Assembly: GCF_051106095.1 (NCBI RefSeq)
Contig: NC_135792.1
Span: 13,387,501 to 13,451,500 of the forward strand
Direction: 5' to 3'
Source: Pogona vitticeps
Taxonomy: Eukaryota; Chordata; Lepidosauria; Squamata; Agamidae
Length of the DNA stretch: 64,000 nucleotides
Below are positions 33,263 through 44,379 of this stretch, piece after piece. The stretch's first letter is position 1, and every line of letters begins with the position of its first letter. The translations under genes and the position numbers were made by a program. The notes under the pieces were generated by a model, which had not been told where the DNA came from, did no database searches, and saw only the letters and a list, made by a program, of their open reading frames with translations.

Positions 33263-34914
33263 CGCAGCACGAAGAATTAATACAGAATACACCAGAAATA
33301 AAAATCTCCCCACAGAAATTCATGTTACATTTACGAGAAAGATTTTTCAAGATAGTTTTAAGAAATATATAAGGCAAGGAACCCAACAGAAAAGATAAAG
33401 AAATCAAGATCTTGAAACATTCCATGGCAAATAAGACAGAAAAGGAATCAATATGCGGAGTTGACATCTCTCTTGAGAACAAACTCAATTGTGTATAAGT
33501 GGTTGATGCCAAAGGTGTCTGATTTGAATTCCAAGATCAGAGTTACTATATTAACTCAAAAATGAAGGCAGACGGTTTTATGAAAACAAAGGGGCAGTGG
33601 CTGGGCAGAAAAGAAGAGGAAAAAAGCATATGGGAAACAGGAAGAGGAGAAATCAAGTGAATCATCAAGATCAGAGGTAGAAGGAAGCTCGACTAGGGTA
33701 GAAGAGCAAGTGAGAAGCTCTAAAGGAAAGCTCACTATAGAAATGAGAGGATCCAGGAGGAGGAAAGAAAATCTCAACAATAAAGAGGGAGTAAATGAAT
33801 AAAACATGAATATGAAGGATGATGTGATTAAAGACTGTAGGATAAAAATGGATATAAAATGGTAGAAGAATATAAATGTTTAAAACTCAGTAACTATTCA
33901 AGAAAATGTAGATAAGGTGTTTTATAGATGGTACTTGATTTACTGATGGTACATAATGCCAACAAAGTTTTTTTAATAAGTACAAAAATGTTTTTAAATA
34001 GTGTGGGAAACTTAAAACACAGGAGGGCCCTTTTTCATGTTTGGTGAATATATAGGGAATCATTGTAGGTGCATGAAAGTTTGAAAAATATTCTGTTTCA
34101 TGCAACAACATTTAAACTGGGTTTGGATTTTTGTTTTTTTATTTATTGAATATTATGCCTGAGATGTTAGACAGAAAAATAAAATATTTGATAATGCATA
34201 TAATCTCTACAGCTAAGTTATTAGATGGAAAATATTTGAAGAAAACAGATACCCCAGGCTTAGAAGAACTGACAGAAAAGACATGGGATGTCATGGAGAT
34301 AGAGGAAACAGGAGTAACAAACGAAGATTACCTTAAAAAGGACTAAAAAACAAGGAATGATTTCATAAACAGACTCAAAAGGTAGCTTGGAAAGCACAGA
34401 TTAAAGAAGAATGTGAAGATCCAATCAGGGAATAGATAGATTAGTAACTATATTAATACTAGAAAAAAATAGCTGTTTTTCTTTTTATCTCGTTTTGTAG
34501 TAAAATTGTACAAGTTGATGCAAATGTACTATCTAACTCTCTGGAATTTTAAATTTCTCTATCCATACTTACCCCCCAACCCTAAATTCCCCTCCCCATT
34601 GAAAAGAACCCTAACCCATTGAAAAGAATGAAAAATTGAAAAACCAAAAGAATTCCCCCATATATGCCATTGTCTTCTTTCCCTTTTAAGAAGCAGGTCC
34701 TCACCAGGCAAGAGAGAAATTTAGTCCCTCCATTCTCTTCCTATGCTCCCCCTGCCCAAAATGGCCACTTGCTGTCTTGTACTGGAAGAATGGGCACAGC
34801 TTGGGTGCATTTGGTAGCGCTAACATCTTAATGGCCAAAGACATTAAATTTGTTAAGGTTATAGATAGTTTTTTTTAATGAAACAAATCTGGATGTAGGT
34901 TTAGATGGAGTAGA

Positions 34915-34945
34915 CTTTGTCTAAATGGGCGGGATAGAAATCAAA

Positions 34946-34980
<35 letters not shown>

Positions 34981-34982
34981 AT
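34915..34982 (+). mobile_element. L2-type tail with (AAAT)n
   Basis: aaatgggcgggatagaaatc followed by ten AAAT units is the end of an L2-type LINE or SINE. Little of the body is recognisable. Confidence 0.65.
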
Positions 34983-35216
34983 ACATTGAAGAGGTAGAAG
35001 CACAAACAAACATTTCAAATTACAACTGGACACAAATGATGCATTGAGAAAAGTGAAACCCACCTTTAAAAATGTCTTTGACATTAAATTGTTAAAATAA
35101 TGAATTTGGAAACTGTTGCTGGAAATGTTAAGGAATCGCAGGTCAACTTTAACTGTTTCCTACTTCTGTGAGTGGACTGATTGCGCTTGATATTTTACAG
35201 CACAACGTAACCTTAC

Positions 35217-35391
35217 CTGCACTCATGCATCATCCACAAGTCAATGCATATAAACTGCTGGCTGCAAGGATTACTCTTGCAAGCTTCAGAGAGGCAGCCT
35301 TTTCTCACTCCATGGCTGCTCAGCACTACCTCCTTCGTGGAAGGCTCTAGAGGTAGCCTGTAGTTATTGAATCTGACATCCTTCATGCATC
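35217..35391 (-). CDS. Type III cadherin exon 13 (end of laminin G 2, start of EGF)
   Basis: The 175-bp exon follows acceptor ttgcctcag and ends GTGCAG|gtaagg. It encodes FQGCMKDVRFNNYRLPL across the junction, the typical LamG ending F-x-GC-M-x-D-V-R-x-N. An EGF-like start then follows (GCLSEACKSNPCSQQFICID, LWMMHEC). It leaves a two-base overhang. Confidence 0.93.
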
Positions 35392-37140
35392 CTGAGGCAA
35401 AATACAAAACAGGCTTGATTTGGAAAGACCTTGATCAAGAACCATTTCGGAAACAGATGTCACAAACACTGTAAAACTGAGTATGTGTTGGATTAAACAA
35501 TATACTGAAGCATGAGAAGTTCAGAAGCAGGTCAGAACTTCCTCTTCGCCACCATCCGGCTCAAACTCCAGGCCCAGAAACTGATTTGATGGACTTTTGC
35601 TGAACCTTCAGAGCAGAAATTTCCCCACCCAGGGCCATCCAAATGAGTCTCCCTCAGGGATGTTGGCAAGTCCTTGGGTCCAAGTCCCAAGTCCTTTGTA
35701 CCAAGTCCAAGTCCCCACAAAAAAGGGAGGGAGGTGTGGGTTCCACCTCGCAAGTTGACTCCAAGTCAATGAAAAAACAACCCTCAGTTGAGTCCAAACT
35801 GAGTCACCACTGTGATAGTGAGTCCTGCAACTCATGCCCGCTAGTATGCGTCCCACTGAACAACAGCATTGGCGTTACAGGCTGAAACCAATAGTAAGTT
35901 GCAACTAGCATAGGCCCCCTGAATCAGAGAAGATCTGGTGAGTCAACTGCTCTGTAAGTCTCACTTATTCAATGGGCTTGCTCTAGTTGCGACCTAACGA
36001 CTGGACTTTAGCCATTGTCTAACACAACTGGAAGCCAAGGCTGGGAGAGAATGTTCATTCACATCTGACAGGCAAGGATATCTGGCTCCTAATTGTTTGA
36101 CAAATTAACTGCAACAAAATTACTGCTAAATGAAGAAAGCTGGGTTAACTAGGAGTAAAGTTTTGTCCAGAACTTCTTTCAGGTTCTCACCTAATAACAA
36201 TGGAGCAGGGAGGAAAGTCTTTCAAGTCCTTGCCTTTTCATTCTAAGCATATATTTCTTGCACCGGGCTCCAGTAGGTAAACAACAAGAGTTCAAGTAAA
36301 AACCTTAATGAACATTCCAATTAATGCACAACCAAGCACTGATGGGATGCTCATGAGCAAGAGGTAACCCCAACAGCAGCTCCCCACTCAAGTTTCCCAA
36401 CATCTCTGATACTGGAAGTAAAATACAGCCATCTTGATTAGTAGCTCCAATGGCCTTGTGGGGTGGGGTAGTTGTGAACATCATAGGTATGAACCAACAG
36501 CGAACTTCTCAATGCCACCTTTCATAATCCAAGCAGAACAACTCTCAAAATCTGCAGAGTTGCTTCAGGTTTCCTCCAAAACCATGGGGGCCATTTGTGG
36601 GGGCTCAGTCCCAAAATACTGGGGTGAGATCTAACACTCTGGCCACAAGCTGCTTATACATTCTGTTTGAGAAAGACAACACACTTCGCATTTACAGAGC
36701 AACAGAGACACTAGCCACCCAATTCAGCATTCTCATGTGTTACACCCATCTTTTCCACACAAACCACAGTTTATAGGACATCACAACCAAAAAGTTAGAA
36801 TAGTAAAATGTTAGACTAATCAGAAGGGGAAGGGAAGGGAAGACACTGTGTCTCCTTGGGACTCTTTATTATTATGAAATGGCCAATTCATTAGCTGAGC
36901 TTGGAAAGCATGTATTTTTTGGATGATTAACTCCCAGAATGTATAGTCCAAAAGAGTAATTTTTGCAAGCTCTGCTCCTGAGGGGGACAAAAAATATTAA
37001 AGCAGATGCAAAGGAGACAATGTGCTGATGCACAACACTTGTGAATGATGCCCAAGTGCCATCTCATAACTCTATTAATAGGTAAGAGTTGGCCACAGAC
37101 AATTATTTGAAGTACTGATTAGGCAGAACATTCTCTTTAC
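35392..37140. other. Intron 12 (between exons 12 and 13)
   Basis: This 1.7-kb intron has a degenerate run of 'aagtcc/caagtcc' words at 35668-35775, possibly from an old repeat. Otherwise I see no repeat or exon. Confidence 0.6.
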
Positions 37141-37405
37141 CTTGGAAACTGTGGTTTTGATTGACAGGGCGCGTGTTGCCAACCACCAAGCTGTTGGGAT
37201 CAATGATGATTTCTTTGTAGGCTCCCGCTGCTTTCAGGATTTCCCTCTTCCCGCCTCCTCCATCCAGGCGAAGCGTGAACTCATTTTCATTTCTCTCCAG
37301 GGAAACGTAATGCCATTCTCCATTATCAACTTGGTAAGAAGGAAGGCTAACGGCAAATGCTCCATCTCCCAGGTTGTAAGAAACTGCTAACAAACCCTGG
37401 ATCAC
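37141..37405 (-). CDS. Type III cadherin exon 12 (laminin G 2)
   Basis: The 265-bp exon follows acceptor ttttctgcaag and ends TCCAAG|gtaaag. It encodes GLLAVSYNLGDGAFAVSL, VDNGEWHYVSLERNENEF, TLRLDGGGG and DPNSLVVGN. D-G-x-W-H-x-V and L-x-V-G are classic LamG motifs. It leaves a one-base overhang. Confidence 0.95.
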
Positions 37406-37947
37406 CTTGCAGAAAATCAAGGAACCTGCATCAAACATTTCTTTACATGCTACACAAAGAGGCTCCGCATAATGCTGAAGAACAGAGTGAAAATGAGCAA
37501 TATCCCTGCTGAAGCAGTTGTACACATGAACAATAGGTAAAAGTTCAGAGATGCAGCTCTTTTCACACAATTAGCTAAATGTAGCAATTTTCCCACAGAG
37601 ATGGCATTGTGTTATTATATACTGGAGTAATGTGAGTTGACCAGTAAATGTATACAAAACCATACATGGTTCATTTATTTATAGTGTAGATTATACTCTG
37701 CCTGATAGACCAGCAAGGCTGCATACAACTAAAAACAGTCACAGAAGCAATTGTGGTTGTGCATGGTCACATAGCGGCATGGATAATGTGGAGAATCTGA
37801 CAACCTCAATGAAGGATTTCACACATTGTCTAGTCAATAGGGATTATTACCAACAGAAATTGGTGTATGTCAAAATTGCCTATTTACATTTACTCCATGT
37901 AAATTTTACTAAGTGGCCATAGCATGTAGGTAGCCCAAAACTATATA

Positions 37948-38693
37948 CAGTGGTGCCTCGCATAACGTTTTTAATTGGTTCAAAAAAAAAAAAACCTTAT
38001 GCGAAAAAAACTTTATGCGAAACACCATTTCTCATAGGAATGCATTGGAAACCTGTTAATCCGTTCCAATAGGCACAGATTGCCGTCCTAGAAACATCGT
38101 TAAACGATACAATGTTTCCTCCATTGGAATGTATTGAAGCCGACTCAATACATTTCAATGGCTTTGCGAAATCAATTTTTGCAAATTTAAGTGTGTCATA
38201 AAAGGGTCAAAAATGGTTTTAAATGCTTGGATTAGCTTCTGCACCCTCTAAAATGGATGCAAAAGTTAATATGGCTTTGATCTGACTTTTCGTTAATTTA
38301 TGGTGAATTTCTCCCCCCAACTTTTGACAGCTGTCAAAATCTGACAGCTCCATTGTTTCCTATGGGGGAGAAAAAAATTCATTAAAAATTAACGAAAAGT
38401 CAGATCAACGCCAGATTAAGTATGCACACATTTTAGAAGGTGCACTAACGATTCCAAGCATTTAAAACCGTTTTCCAACATGTTAAGACACTTTTATAAT
38501 TGAAAAAATGAACATCGTTAAGTGAAGCAGGGGACCTAAAACCAAAAACGTTAAGCGAAGCATGGTCCCAAAATCACTATGTGAAAATCGCCCATAGGGA
38601 AAAATGTTATACAAAGCACAATCTGACTCTGAAAAAATAAACGTTAAGCGAAAAAAACGTTAAATGAAGCAAACGTTGTGTGAGGCACCACTG
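37948..38693. mobile_element. Tigger/pogo-like MITE, 746 bp
   Basis: It is TA-flanked (37946-37947, 38694-38695), with termini cagtggtgcctcgcataacg and cgttgtgtgaggcaccactg. The word 'aacgtt/ttaagcgaa' recurs toward both ends. An internal inverted repeat joins cttttcgttaatttatggtg (38288) and taacgaaaagtcagatcaac (38389). No ORF is present. Confidence 0.85.
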
Positions 38694-39129
38694 TAATGTA
38701 TACAGTAACTAACTATCAGTGTCTATATGTAAGTATGTTGGTCAACTGGTATCAATATTTTCCAGAGGGGCTAGCCATGTTAATCTGTTTGCAGCAAAAG
38801 CAACACAGAATGAAGACTAATTTTATTATAGCATAGAAACTTTCAGACTAAAGTCTGTGACAGGTTGCATCATAGTCAATTAATTTCAACACCTAAAATC
38901 TCTCCATGCTTTGTTCAGCACAAGCTGGTGTTTTCTACATACTGGGTGGCACTTAATTAGAAAGAATTTCACCATCTCAGCTAAATGCTGGCCATGTAAC
39001 AGATTATGCCTCTTTGAGGCATATGATATGAGCATGTCCAGTGGCAACCCCTTTTAGGACAAATCTATTGCCGTAAATTAACTTTGTATTACAAAAATCT
39101 CTTTATTTCTAGATATCTATGTACTTTTA

Positions 39130-39480
39130 GAAGGGACGTGGTGGCGCTGTGGGCTAAACCGCAGAAGCCTGTGCTGCAGGGTCAGAAGATCCAGCAGTCG
39201 TAAGATCGAATCCATGCAACGGAATGAGCACCCGTCGCTTGTCCCAGCTCCCGCCAACCTAGCGGTTCGAAAGCATGCAAATGCAAATAGATTAATAGGG
39301 ACCACCTCGGTGGGAAGGTAAACAGCGTTCCGTGTCTAAATCACACTGGCCATGTGACCACGGAAAGATTGTCTTCGGACAAAACGTTGGCTCTATGGCT
39401 TGAAGAGCGGGATGAGCGCCGCCCCCTAGAGTCGGACACGACTGGACAAAAATTGTCAAGGGGAACCTTTACCTTTACCT
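39130..39480 (+). mobile_element. Sauria-type SINE with 12-bp TSD
   Basis: It begins about gggacgtggtggcgctgtgg. It then has ctcccgccaacctagcgg, gaaggtaaacagcgttcc and gagtcggacacgactgg, ending cctttacctttacct. It is flanked by tatgtactttta (39118-39129 and 39481-39492). It is nearly full length and of the same family as 15714-16053. Confidence 0.93.
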
Positions 39481-39639
39481 TATGTACTTTTAAGCTATGT
39501 TTCTGAAGTTTGGAATTTAACTGATGGTCAGCTCTGCAGATTTTACAACCTTTGCCAAAAATGTATATGATAAACATACAACATCCACCATTCAGTGGTC
39601 AGAAGATCTCGCTACTTTAGCTACACATGAATATCTATT

Positions 39640-40125
39640 CCGCCAGCACCAATTTTCTCTCGAACGCCTACTGCCTTGGAGCACTCAGCACCTCCCGAGG
39701 GAATTGGTTCTGTCATTTTACTGTTCCAACAGGTAAGAAGTTTTTCCTGATATTCAACTCAAATCTGGCTTTCTGTAACTTGAGTCGATTATTAGAGTCT
39801 GGCACTCTGGGATGATCAAGAACAGATCCTCGTGGCGCAGTGGTTAAACCGCTGTACTGCAGCTAAAACTGTGCTCACGACCTGGGGTTCAAATCCCAGG
39901 TAGCCGGCTCAAGGTTGACTCAGCCTTCTATCCTTCCGAGGTCGGTAAAATGAGTACGCAGCTTGCTGGGGGGGGGGCAATGTGTAGCCTGTATAATTAA
40001 ATTGTAAACCGCCCAGAGAGTGCTTGAAGCGCTACGGGGCGGTATATAAGCAGCACGGTTTGCTTTTTTTGCTTTATCCTGCCCCTCCTCTGTTTGACTA
40101 CTTTTCAAGTATTTGAAAAGTGCTA
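39640..40125 (-). mobile_element. CR1 LINE 3' fragment interrupted by a SINE
   Basis: The parts 39640-39829 (ccaattttctctcgaacgcc, gtctggcactctgggatgat) and 40076-40125 (gcccctcctctgtttgacta) are contiguous in the related CR1 copy at 28117-28531. This shows that the SINE at 39830 was inserted later. Confidence 0.82.
39830..40075 (+). mobile_element. tRNA-derived SINE with L2-like tail, inserted in CR1
   Basis: It starts tcgtggcgcagtggttaaac (A box), has tggggttcaaatcccaggta (B box), and ends gtaaaccgcccagagagtgc...gggcggtatataagc plus a short T-rich/GCTTT tail. 'atcc' flanks both sides. The tail resembles L2 3' ends. Confidence 0.85.
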
Positions 40126-40170
40126 ATAGACATCAATTCCAAACAAAATATTTTCTGGACATCTGATCAG

Positions 40171-40322
40171 CTTACAACTGCTAGATAGCTCAGTGGCTTA
40201 GGTCTCTGACTGCAGAGCCAGAGGTTAGGAGCTCAATTCTCCACTGGGCCTCCTTGAGAGGGGCTGGATTCAATCATACATAGGGTCCCTTCCAGCTCTG
40301 CAATTCTAAGATTTTTATTACT
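40171..40322 (+). mobile_element. tRNA-derived SINE with CR1-type tail
   Basis: It begins aactgctagatagctcagtg. It then has agagccagaggttaggagct and cttgagaggggctggattc, ending gggtcccttccagctctgca. It is the best-preserved copy of the family also seen at 16056, 47846 and 52507. It is not a functional tRNA gene. Confidence 0.82.
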
Positions 40323-40448
40323 ATTACATTAATGCATGTGCCTATCTGAAAATCATATTCTGCTTTATGTATTCCCCCCCCCCATTTTTATTTCCCTTTT
40401 GCTTTCTTTCTGTTCCTCACCCCCTCTTTTCCTGTCTTTTGGCTTGAA

Positions 40449-40468
40449 ATATATATATATATATATTT
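40449..40468. repeat. (TA)n tract
   Basis: A short run of TA dinucleotides in intron 11. Confidence 0.9.
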
Positions 40469-41527
40469 AAAATGCATAGTCAATTTGCTAGTTTTCAAAG
40501 TACTACAAGACTCTTCCTTGGTTTTACCACTTGACTGTGCATAAGGGGGAAAGGCCAATCTCCAACATTGCTAGGAGATTGTTTGTTGATCAGGCAATAT
40601 GTGAAGTGCCTCATTTATGCTATCAAACTATTTAGATGGGAACGCATTCTACACTCACTGATGTTTTAGCACATTTTCCATGATAAATATCCTTACATGA
40701 TGGAGGCCAGATTTATTTATATGTCTGAAACACCTATTAAAGCTTATTTTCCCCCTTTGAAAGTCATGCCCTGCTTCATCATTCTCCTGCATGACGAGCA
40801 CATAGGAGATTATCCATATTATGACGGACATGGAAAGAGCTTCCCAAAAGAATGCAGGGACACATTTTGGCATCCTCTAGGCAACAGCAGCTCCTATCAG
40901 CTGATTCTCTCACTTTAGAGGCACTACTGGACTGCTTATGACATGAACATCAACAGCAACAACTGTCTTTGTTATTCCATGAACAAGTTGTTCTTATAAA
41001 CGGGAGCACTCATTACACAAGACCTGCATGTATCAGAGTAGGAAGCAAGTGCATCAATTATCAAGAAATATTCTGAAAGCCAGTTCGCACTGCTTAGTGG
41101 CTTGTCTGGATACCAGATTATGTGAATGAGGACTGGATGTGTTGATAGCCAGCCACTCATCTCTTGGGCCACAGTTGCTGGGGAAATTTGCAGCTCTAAT
41201 TATAGGAAGGGCTGCTGGGTTCATGTACTACCACTTCCTCTTATGCTTGCAAATCAACACATGCAAACTTCACAGTATGAACCGGCCTTAAGCCTCAGAT
41301 AACGAGGACTCTGTGGTGCTCCCTGACAATTTCTATAAATTTATGCTCCAAAGACTAGCACGGTTGCTCCCGAATTCACTGCAAGTGATGGAGAATCAAG
41401 GGCATAGCCGAGTTCTAAGCAATAAAGATGAACACACTGTGTTGGGAGAGGTCAACTTTGTCCATGCCTCACTGGATCAGAACAGAATTAACTCTGAATT
41501 GGCATTTGGCCATCACTCCTCATTCAC

Positions 41528-41694
41528 CTGCAGGGTGATGTGTTCATCCTTGTTCCGGGAAGACATGCTTAAGATGATACCGTTGGGCTCGCGCATCCTG
41601 ATCATGGCCTCTACCAGTGTTCGGCGGGAGGGTATGGCGAAAGGAAGCTGATAATGGACGTGGCTCCCTGGCTCAAAAGAGTATTCTTCAGCAA
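41528..41694 (-). CDS. Type III cadherin exon 11 (start of laminin G 2)
   Basis: The 167-bp exon follows acceptor gttcctag and ends CTGCAG|gtgaat. It encodes AEEYSFEPGSHVHYQL, RTLVEAMIRMREPNGIILS and NKDEHITLQ. The pattern S-F-x-P-x-S-x-x-x-Y, then R-T-R-x-P-x-G-x-L resembles the first strands of a LamG domain. It ends on a codon boundary. Confidence 0.93.
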
Positions 41695-42579
41695 CTAGGA
41701 ACGTTAAGGGGGGGGGGAGAACATTTTTTTAAAAAAAAAATACAAAATACAGGCATTCATGTGTGTTTCCGTGAATGCATATGTCCATTATGCAGGTACA
41801 CATACACATAATCTCCCAGGAGAGATGAGGCACTGAAGTATTTATCTAGAAGACTTTGTCAACCTTATATACAGCAAAGGTGGAGGACTAAATTGCTACA
41901 GCTGTCCAGGTGACCCTTGGAGCCACACACCCCTGCCATCATCTGCTTCCTGGCCAAAGCAACAGGTGGAGCTTTTCTTCCGAAGGCTTTGTGCAGAGTC
42001 TTTTGTTGCCCTCATCCTTCTTCATAACATTGTTGTTGCTGGTCCATGACCATAATAAAACATTCATTATTATTACAACAGTGTTGTCTTAAGGAAGCCG
42101 GAACTTCCTTGCCTCTTTCTGCAAGAACTGCCCCTGCACTACTCCATCACTGAGACAGCCAGGTCTGTGGCTAGAAGAGAGGGATTCTGAAGGTCTGAGC
42201 ATCACAGTGCAAGTTTTCATCACTCCTCACTTTTTGTAAAGTAACTTGCTTTGACTGGTGACTGGTCTTCAAGACTTAAGCACGAGATTACTTCAAACTA
42301 TTACTGTATTTCATAAATACAGAAAGAGTGCCTCAATCACCTTTTCAAGGCAATAACGTGCTTTCACTCTAAACTACCTGTAGCGTCTACTTCTGGTTTC
42401 CATTACTATATAAAAAGGGAAGGGCTTAGGATGCACAAAACCCCCATGTGTTGCTCCCGGTCTTTTGACCTTAATTAGCCACCAAAACTACAAAAAGCCC
42501 AGGGGTCAGCACAGGCTCTGTATAACAAAATGTAAAAGATGCAGGACACTGTTCCAAGAATGCATGATGATGACTTCAC

Positions 42580-42760
42580 CTTTGTCACATTTAGAGCCAT
42601 AGTAACCGGGCAAGCAGTGGCAGGCAAAGGAGTCCCACTGGCCAAGACATCTCCCATGAGCGCCGCAGGGGGAGGGGGCTGCCTTCTCACAGCCGCCATC
42701 TGTCAAGCTGCAGCCAGAAGAGCTATTCAGAGACTCTGCTGGAGACTCAAGGTCATATAC
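42580..42760 (-). CDS. Type III cadherin exon 10 (second EGF)
   Basis: The 181-bp exon follows acceptor ccttttaaag and ends CAAAG|gtgaag. It encodes VYDLESPAES, SGCSLTDGGC, then an EGF module (PCGAHGRCLG, SFACHCLPGYYGSKCDK) with six cysteines in normal order. It sits between the two laminin G domains, as expected for the family. It leaves a one-base overhang. Confidence 0.95.
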
Positions 42761-43138
42761 CTTTAAAAGGAAAATCAGAAAGAAGAGCGAATCAAGACTG
42801 GATTTTCTTGTGTGGCTCACAGTCTTTCAATCTCAGCATTGCGATTCTAGAAGGAAATGCATTCAGTCCCCAAGTTCTGCAAAGATGGGTGGAAAACATT
42901 TTTTCCCCAACCTGGCCTTTTAATCCTATTGTTGTGATTTGTTTAAAAACAGTCTGAGCGGTACAACATTTAGTTATGCCTGCTGCCACCTTGAACATTA
43001 TTTTTTTTCTAATTGGAAAGGCAGAATAAAAGTCTAATTAAAAAAAGAAACTAAAACTTATAAGCAAAAAGGACCTCTACACTGCCTGAAAAATACTCAT
43101 AAATCTGATTCCCTTTCAGTATATCACAAATTCCAAAC

Positions 43139-43390
43139 ATAGAATAATGGAATAATTGAGTTGGAAGGAGCCTGTAAGGCCATCAAGCCAACCCCCTTCT
43201 CAGTGCAGGAATCCAAATCAAAGCAGATCTGACAGATGGTTGTCCAATTTTCTCTTGAATGCCTCCAACACTGGAATGCACACCTCCTCTGGAGGTCATT
43301 GGTTCCTTTGTCACAGTGCTCTAACAGTTATTTTTCCTGATAAATCTTAAGCCTAAATCTCACTTCCTGTAGCCTATGCCCAAAGTCACT
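43139..43390 (-). mobile_element. CR1 LINE 3' end
   Basis: The plus-strand text atagaataatggaataattg, aaatcaaagcagatctgaca and gatggttgtccaattttctc is the reversed CR1 3' tail, closely matching 28117-28400. Confidence 0.82.
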
Positions 43391-43719
43391 CAAAGTTTTA
43401 TAGTGCAAGATTTGTTCTTCTGGAAACTTCTGGGATGTCATTTTCATACTGAGGGCCTAGTGGGATCCTCCAATCAGAAAATGAAACTGGAAAACTTCCT
43501 ATTTACATAAAAAAGACAAAATTGTTATTTCTAGTCCCATCATGAAATAATGGAAGGTGGAAGGGAGCAAAACTCTGGCCCCCAAGATCATCTACCCCTG
43601 CGGCTTAGCCCATGGCTTAGCCCATGGTGGACTATATGTGCCTTCTCTATAAAAAGCATACATAACAAAACAAAACAAAAAGTCCATACCGCCTGTGGCA
43701 TACTCCACAGGGATTTAGG

Positions 43720-43992
43720 ATGAAACAATTAGAAAAGGAAAGGGAGAAGCAAAGACAATTTGAGTTAGAAAGAATGGCGTTTGAAAGGGAAGTGAAACAA
43801 AGGCAATTCGAATTAGAGAGAGAGAGAGAGAGAATGGAAAGACAATTCGAATTGGAGAGAGAGAGGATGGCGTTTGAGTCCAATCAATGTGACAACCCCA
43901 GACCTACTGGAGTATACCACCCTTTAATTATGCTGCCACCAACCATTCCCTATAAGAAGTCACACAGACCAGGAATGGATTTTAAGAAATAA
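43720..43992 (+). other. Charged coiled-coil ORF (possible retroelement gag relic)
   Basis: The 90-codon plus-strand frame repeats the words RQFELER and MAFE (QFELERMAFERE, RQFELERERERM, RQFELERERMAFE) and so encodes a heptad-like Glu/Arg-rich helix. Its last third runs into the LTR-like sequence that starts at about 43889. Similar charged helices occur at the N-terminus of some retroelement gag proteins, but I recognise no family. It could also be an expanded low-complexity repeat. There is no sign that it is a host exon. Confidence 0.35.
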
Positions 43993-44365
43993 AAGAACAA
44001 GGTTTATTGAAATAACAAACAGGTAAATAAGAAGATCAGGTAAATAGAATACTGTAACGTGGCTTAGTCTCATTCACATACACACAACAGTTTGGTTCCC
44101 ACAGAACACTTTAAAGTAACGCACAGACCCTGAACCTATCAGTTCTGGCTACCTAGATAGAAACCTGAACCTATCAGGTATGTACTAACTGACACACAGT
44201 TGTACCCAGTCTGACACACAGACTCCAACTCCTCTTCTCCACACAAGCTCCAAATATATATACAGTACAGCTCCTCCCCCCTGATGTCCCGCCTTCCACT
44301 CCCCATAGGATGGAACTTTCCCTCCAAACTCATGACAGACAGGTACCATCAGTGCTGTATGTGAC
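43889..44365 (-). mobile_element. LTR-like fossil
   Basis: On the minus strand the segment begins tgtcacatacagcactg and has a TATA-like tatatatatttgg (about 44255), then a poly(A) signal caataaacc (about 44010). It ends ggggttgtcaca, so it has TG...CA ends. This is a normal LTR layout of about 477 bp. No second LTR or target duplication was found. It is an isolated or rearranged copy and the family is uncertain. Confidence 0.55.
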
Positions 44366-44379
44366 ACCGCCTTTTTCCA

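Larger units (their letters stand above)
29700..34560 (+). mobile_element. L1-like LINE remnant, split by a DIRS insertion
   Basis: Before the DIRS element the plus strand has an L1 ORF1 start (ATGGCGACAAAAGG at 29823), a coiled-coil-like stretch (DIQEMLSIGLQQLQRVMVQL) and MRPEDVQQN. After the DIRS element it resumes with DAARRINTEYTRNKNLPTEI and HVTFTRKIF, typical of the RNA-binding and C-terminal parts of L1 ORF1p. From about 33880 short ORF2 C-terminal pieces follow (DRKIKYLIMHIISTAKLL, TPGLEELTEKTWDVMEIEET). Several stops and frameshifts are present and most of ORF2 is absent. The 5' and 3' limits are approximate. Confidence 0.72.
27806..35216. other. Intron 13 (between exons 13 and 14)
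   Basis: This 7.4-kb intron is mostly transposon-derived: a CR1 tail, a Tigger-like MITE, then an L1-like LINE interrupted by a DIRS element that itself contains a Tigger-like segment. Listed separately. Confidence 0.8.
37406..41527. other. Intron 11 (between exons 11 and 12)
   Basis: This 4.1-kb intron holds a Tigger-like MITE, a Sauria SINE, a CR1 tail split by a second SINE type, and a third SINE type, listed separately. The remainder is unremarkable. Confidence 0.7.

Noticed and set aside
39830-39910. Possible tRNA gene (cagtggttaaac and ggttcaaatccc)
   Set aside because: It is the head of a SINE with an L2-like tail inserted into CR1.
40171-40322. Possible tRNA gene (TAGCTCAGTGG and B-box-like motif)
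   Set aside because: It is followed by a CR1-like tail and repeated at three other places, so it is a tRNA-derived SINE.
44139-44367. Short minus-strand open frames near an ATG
   Set aside because: They lie inside the LTR-like fossil and have no recognisable domain.
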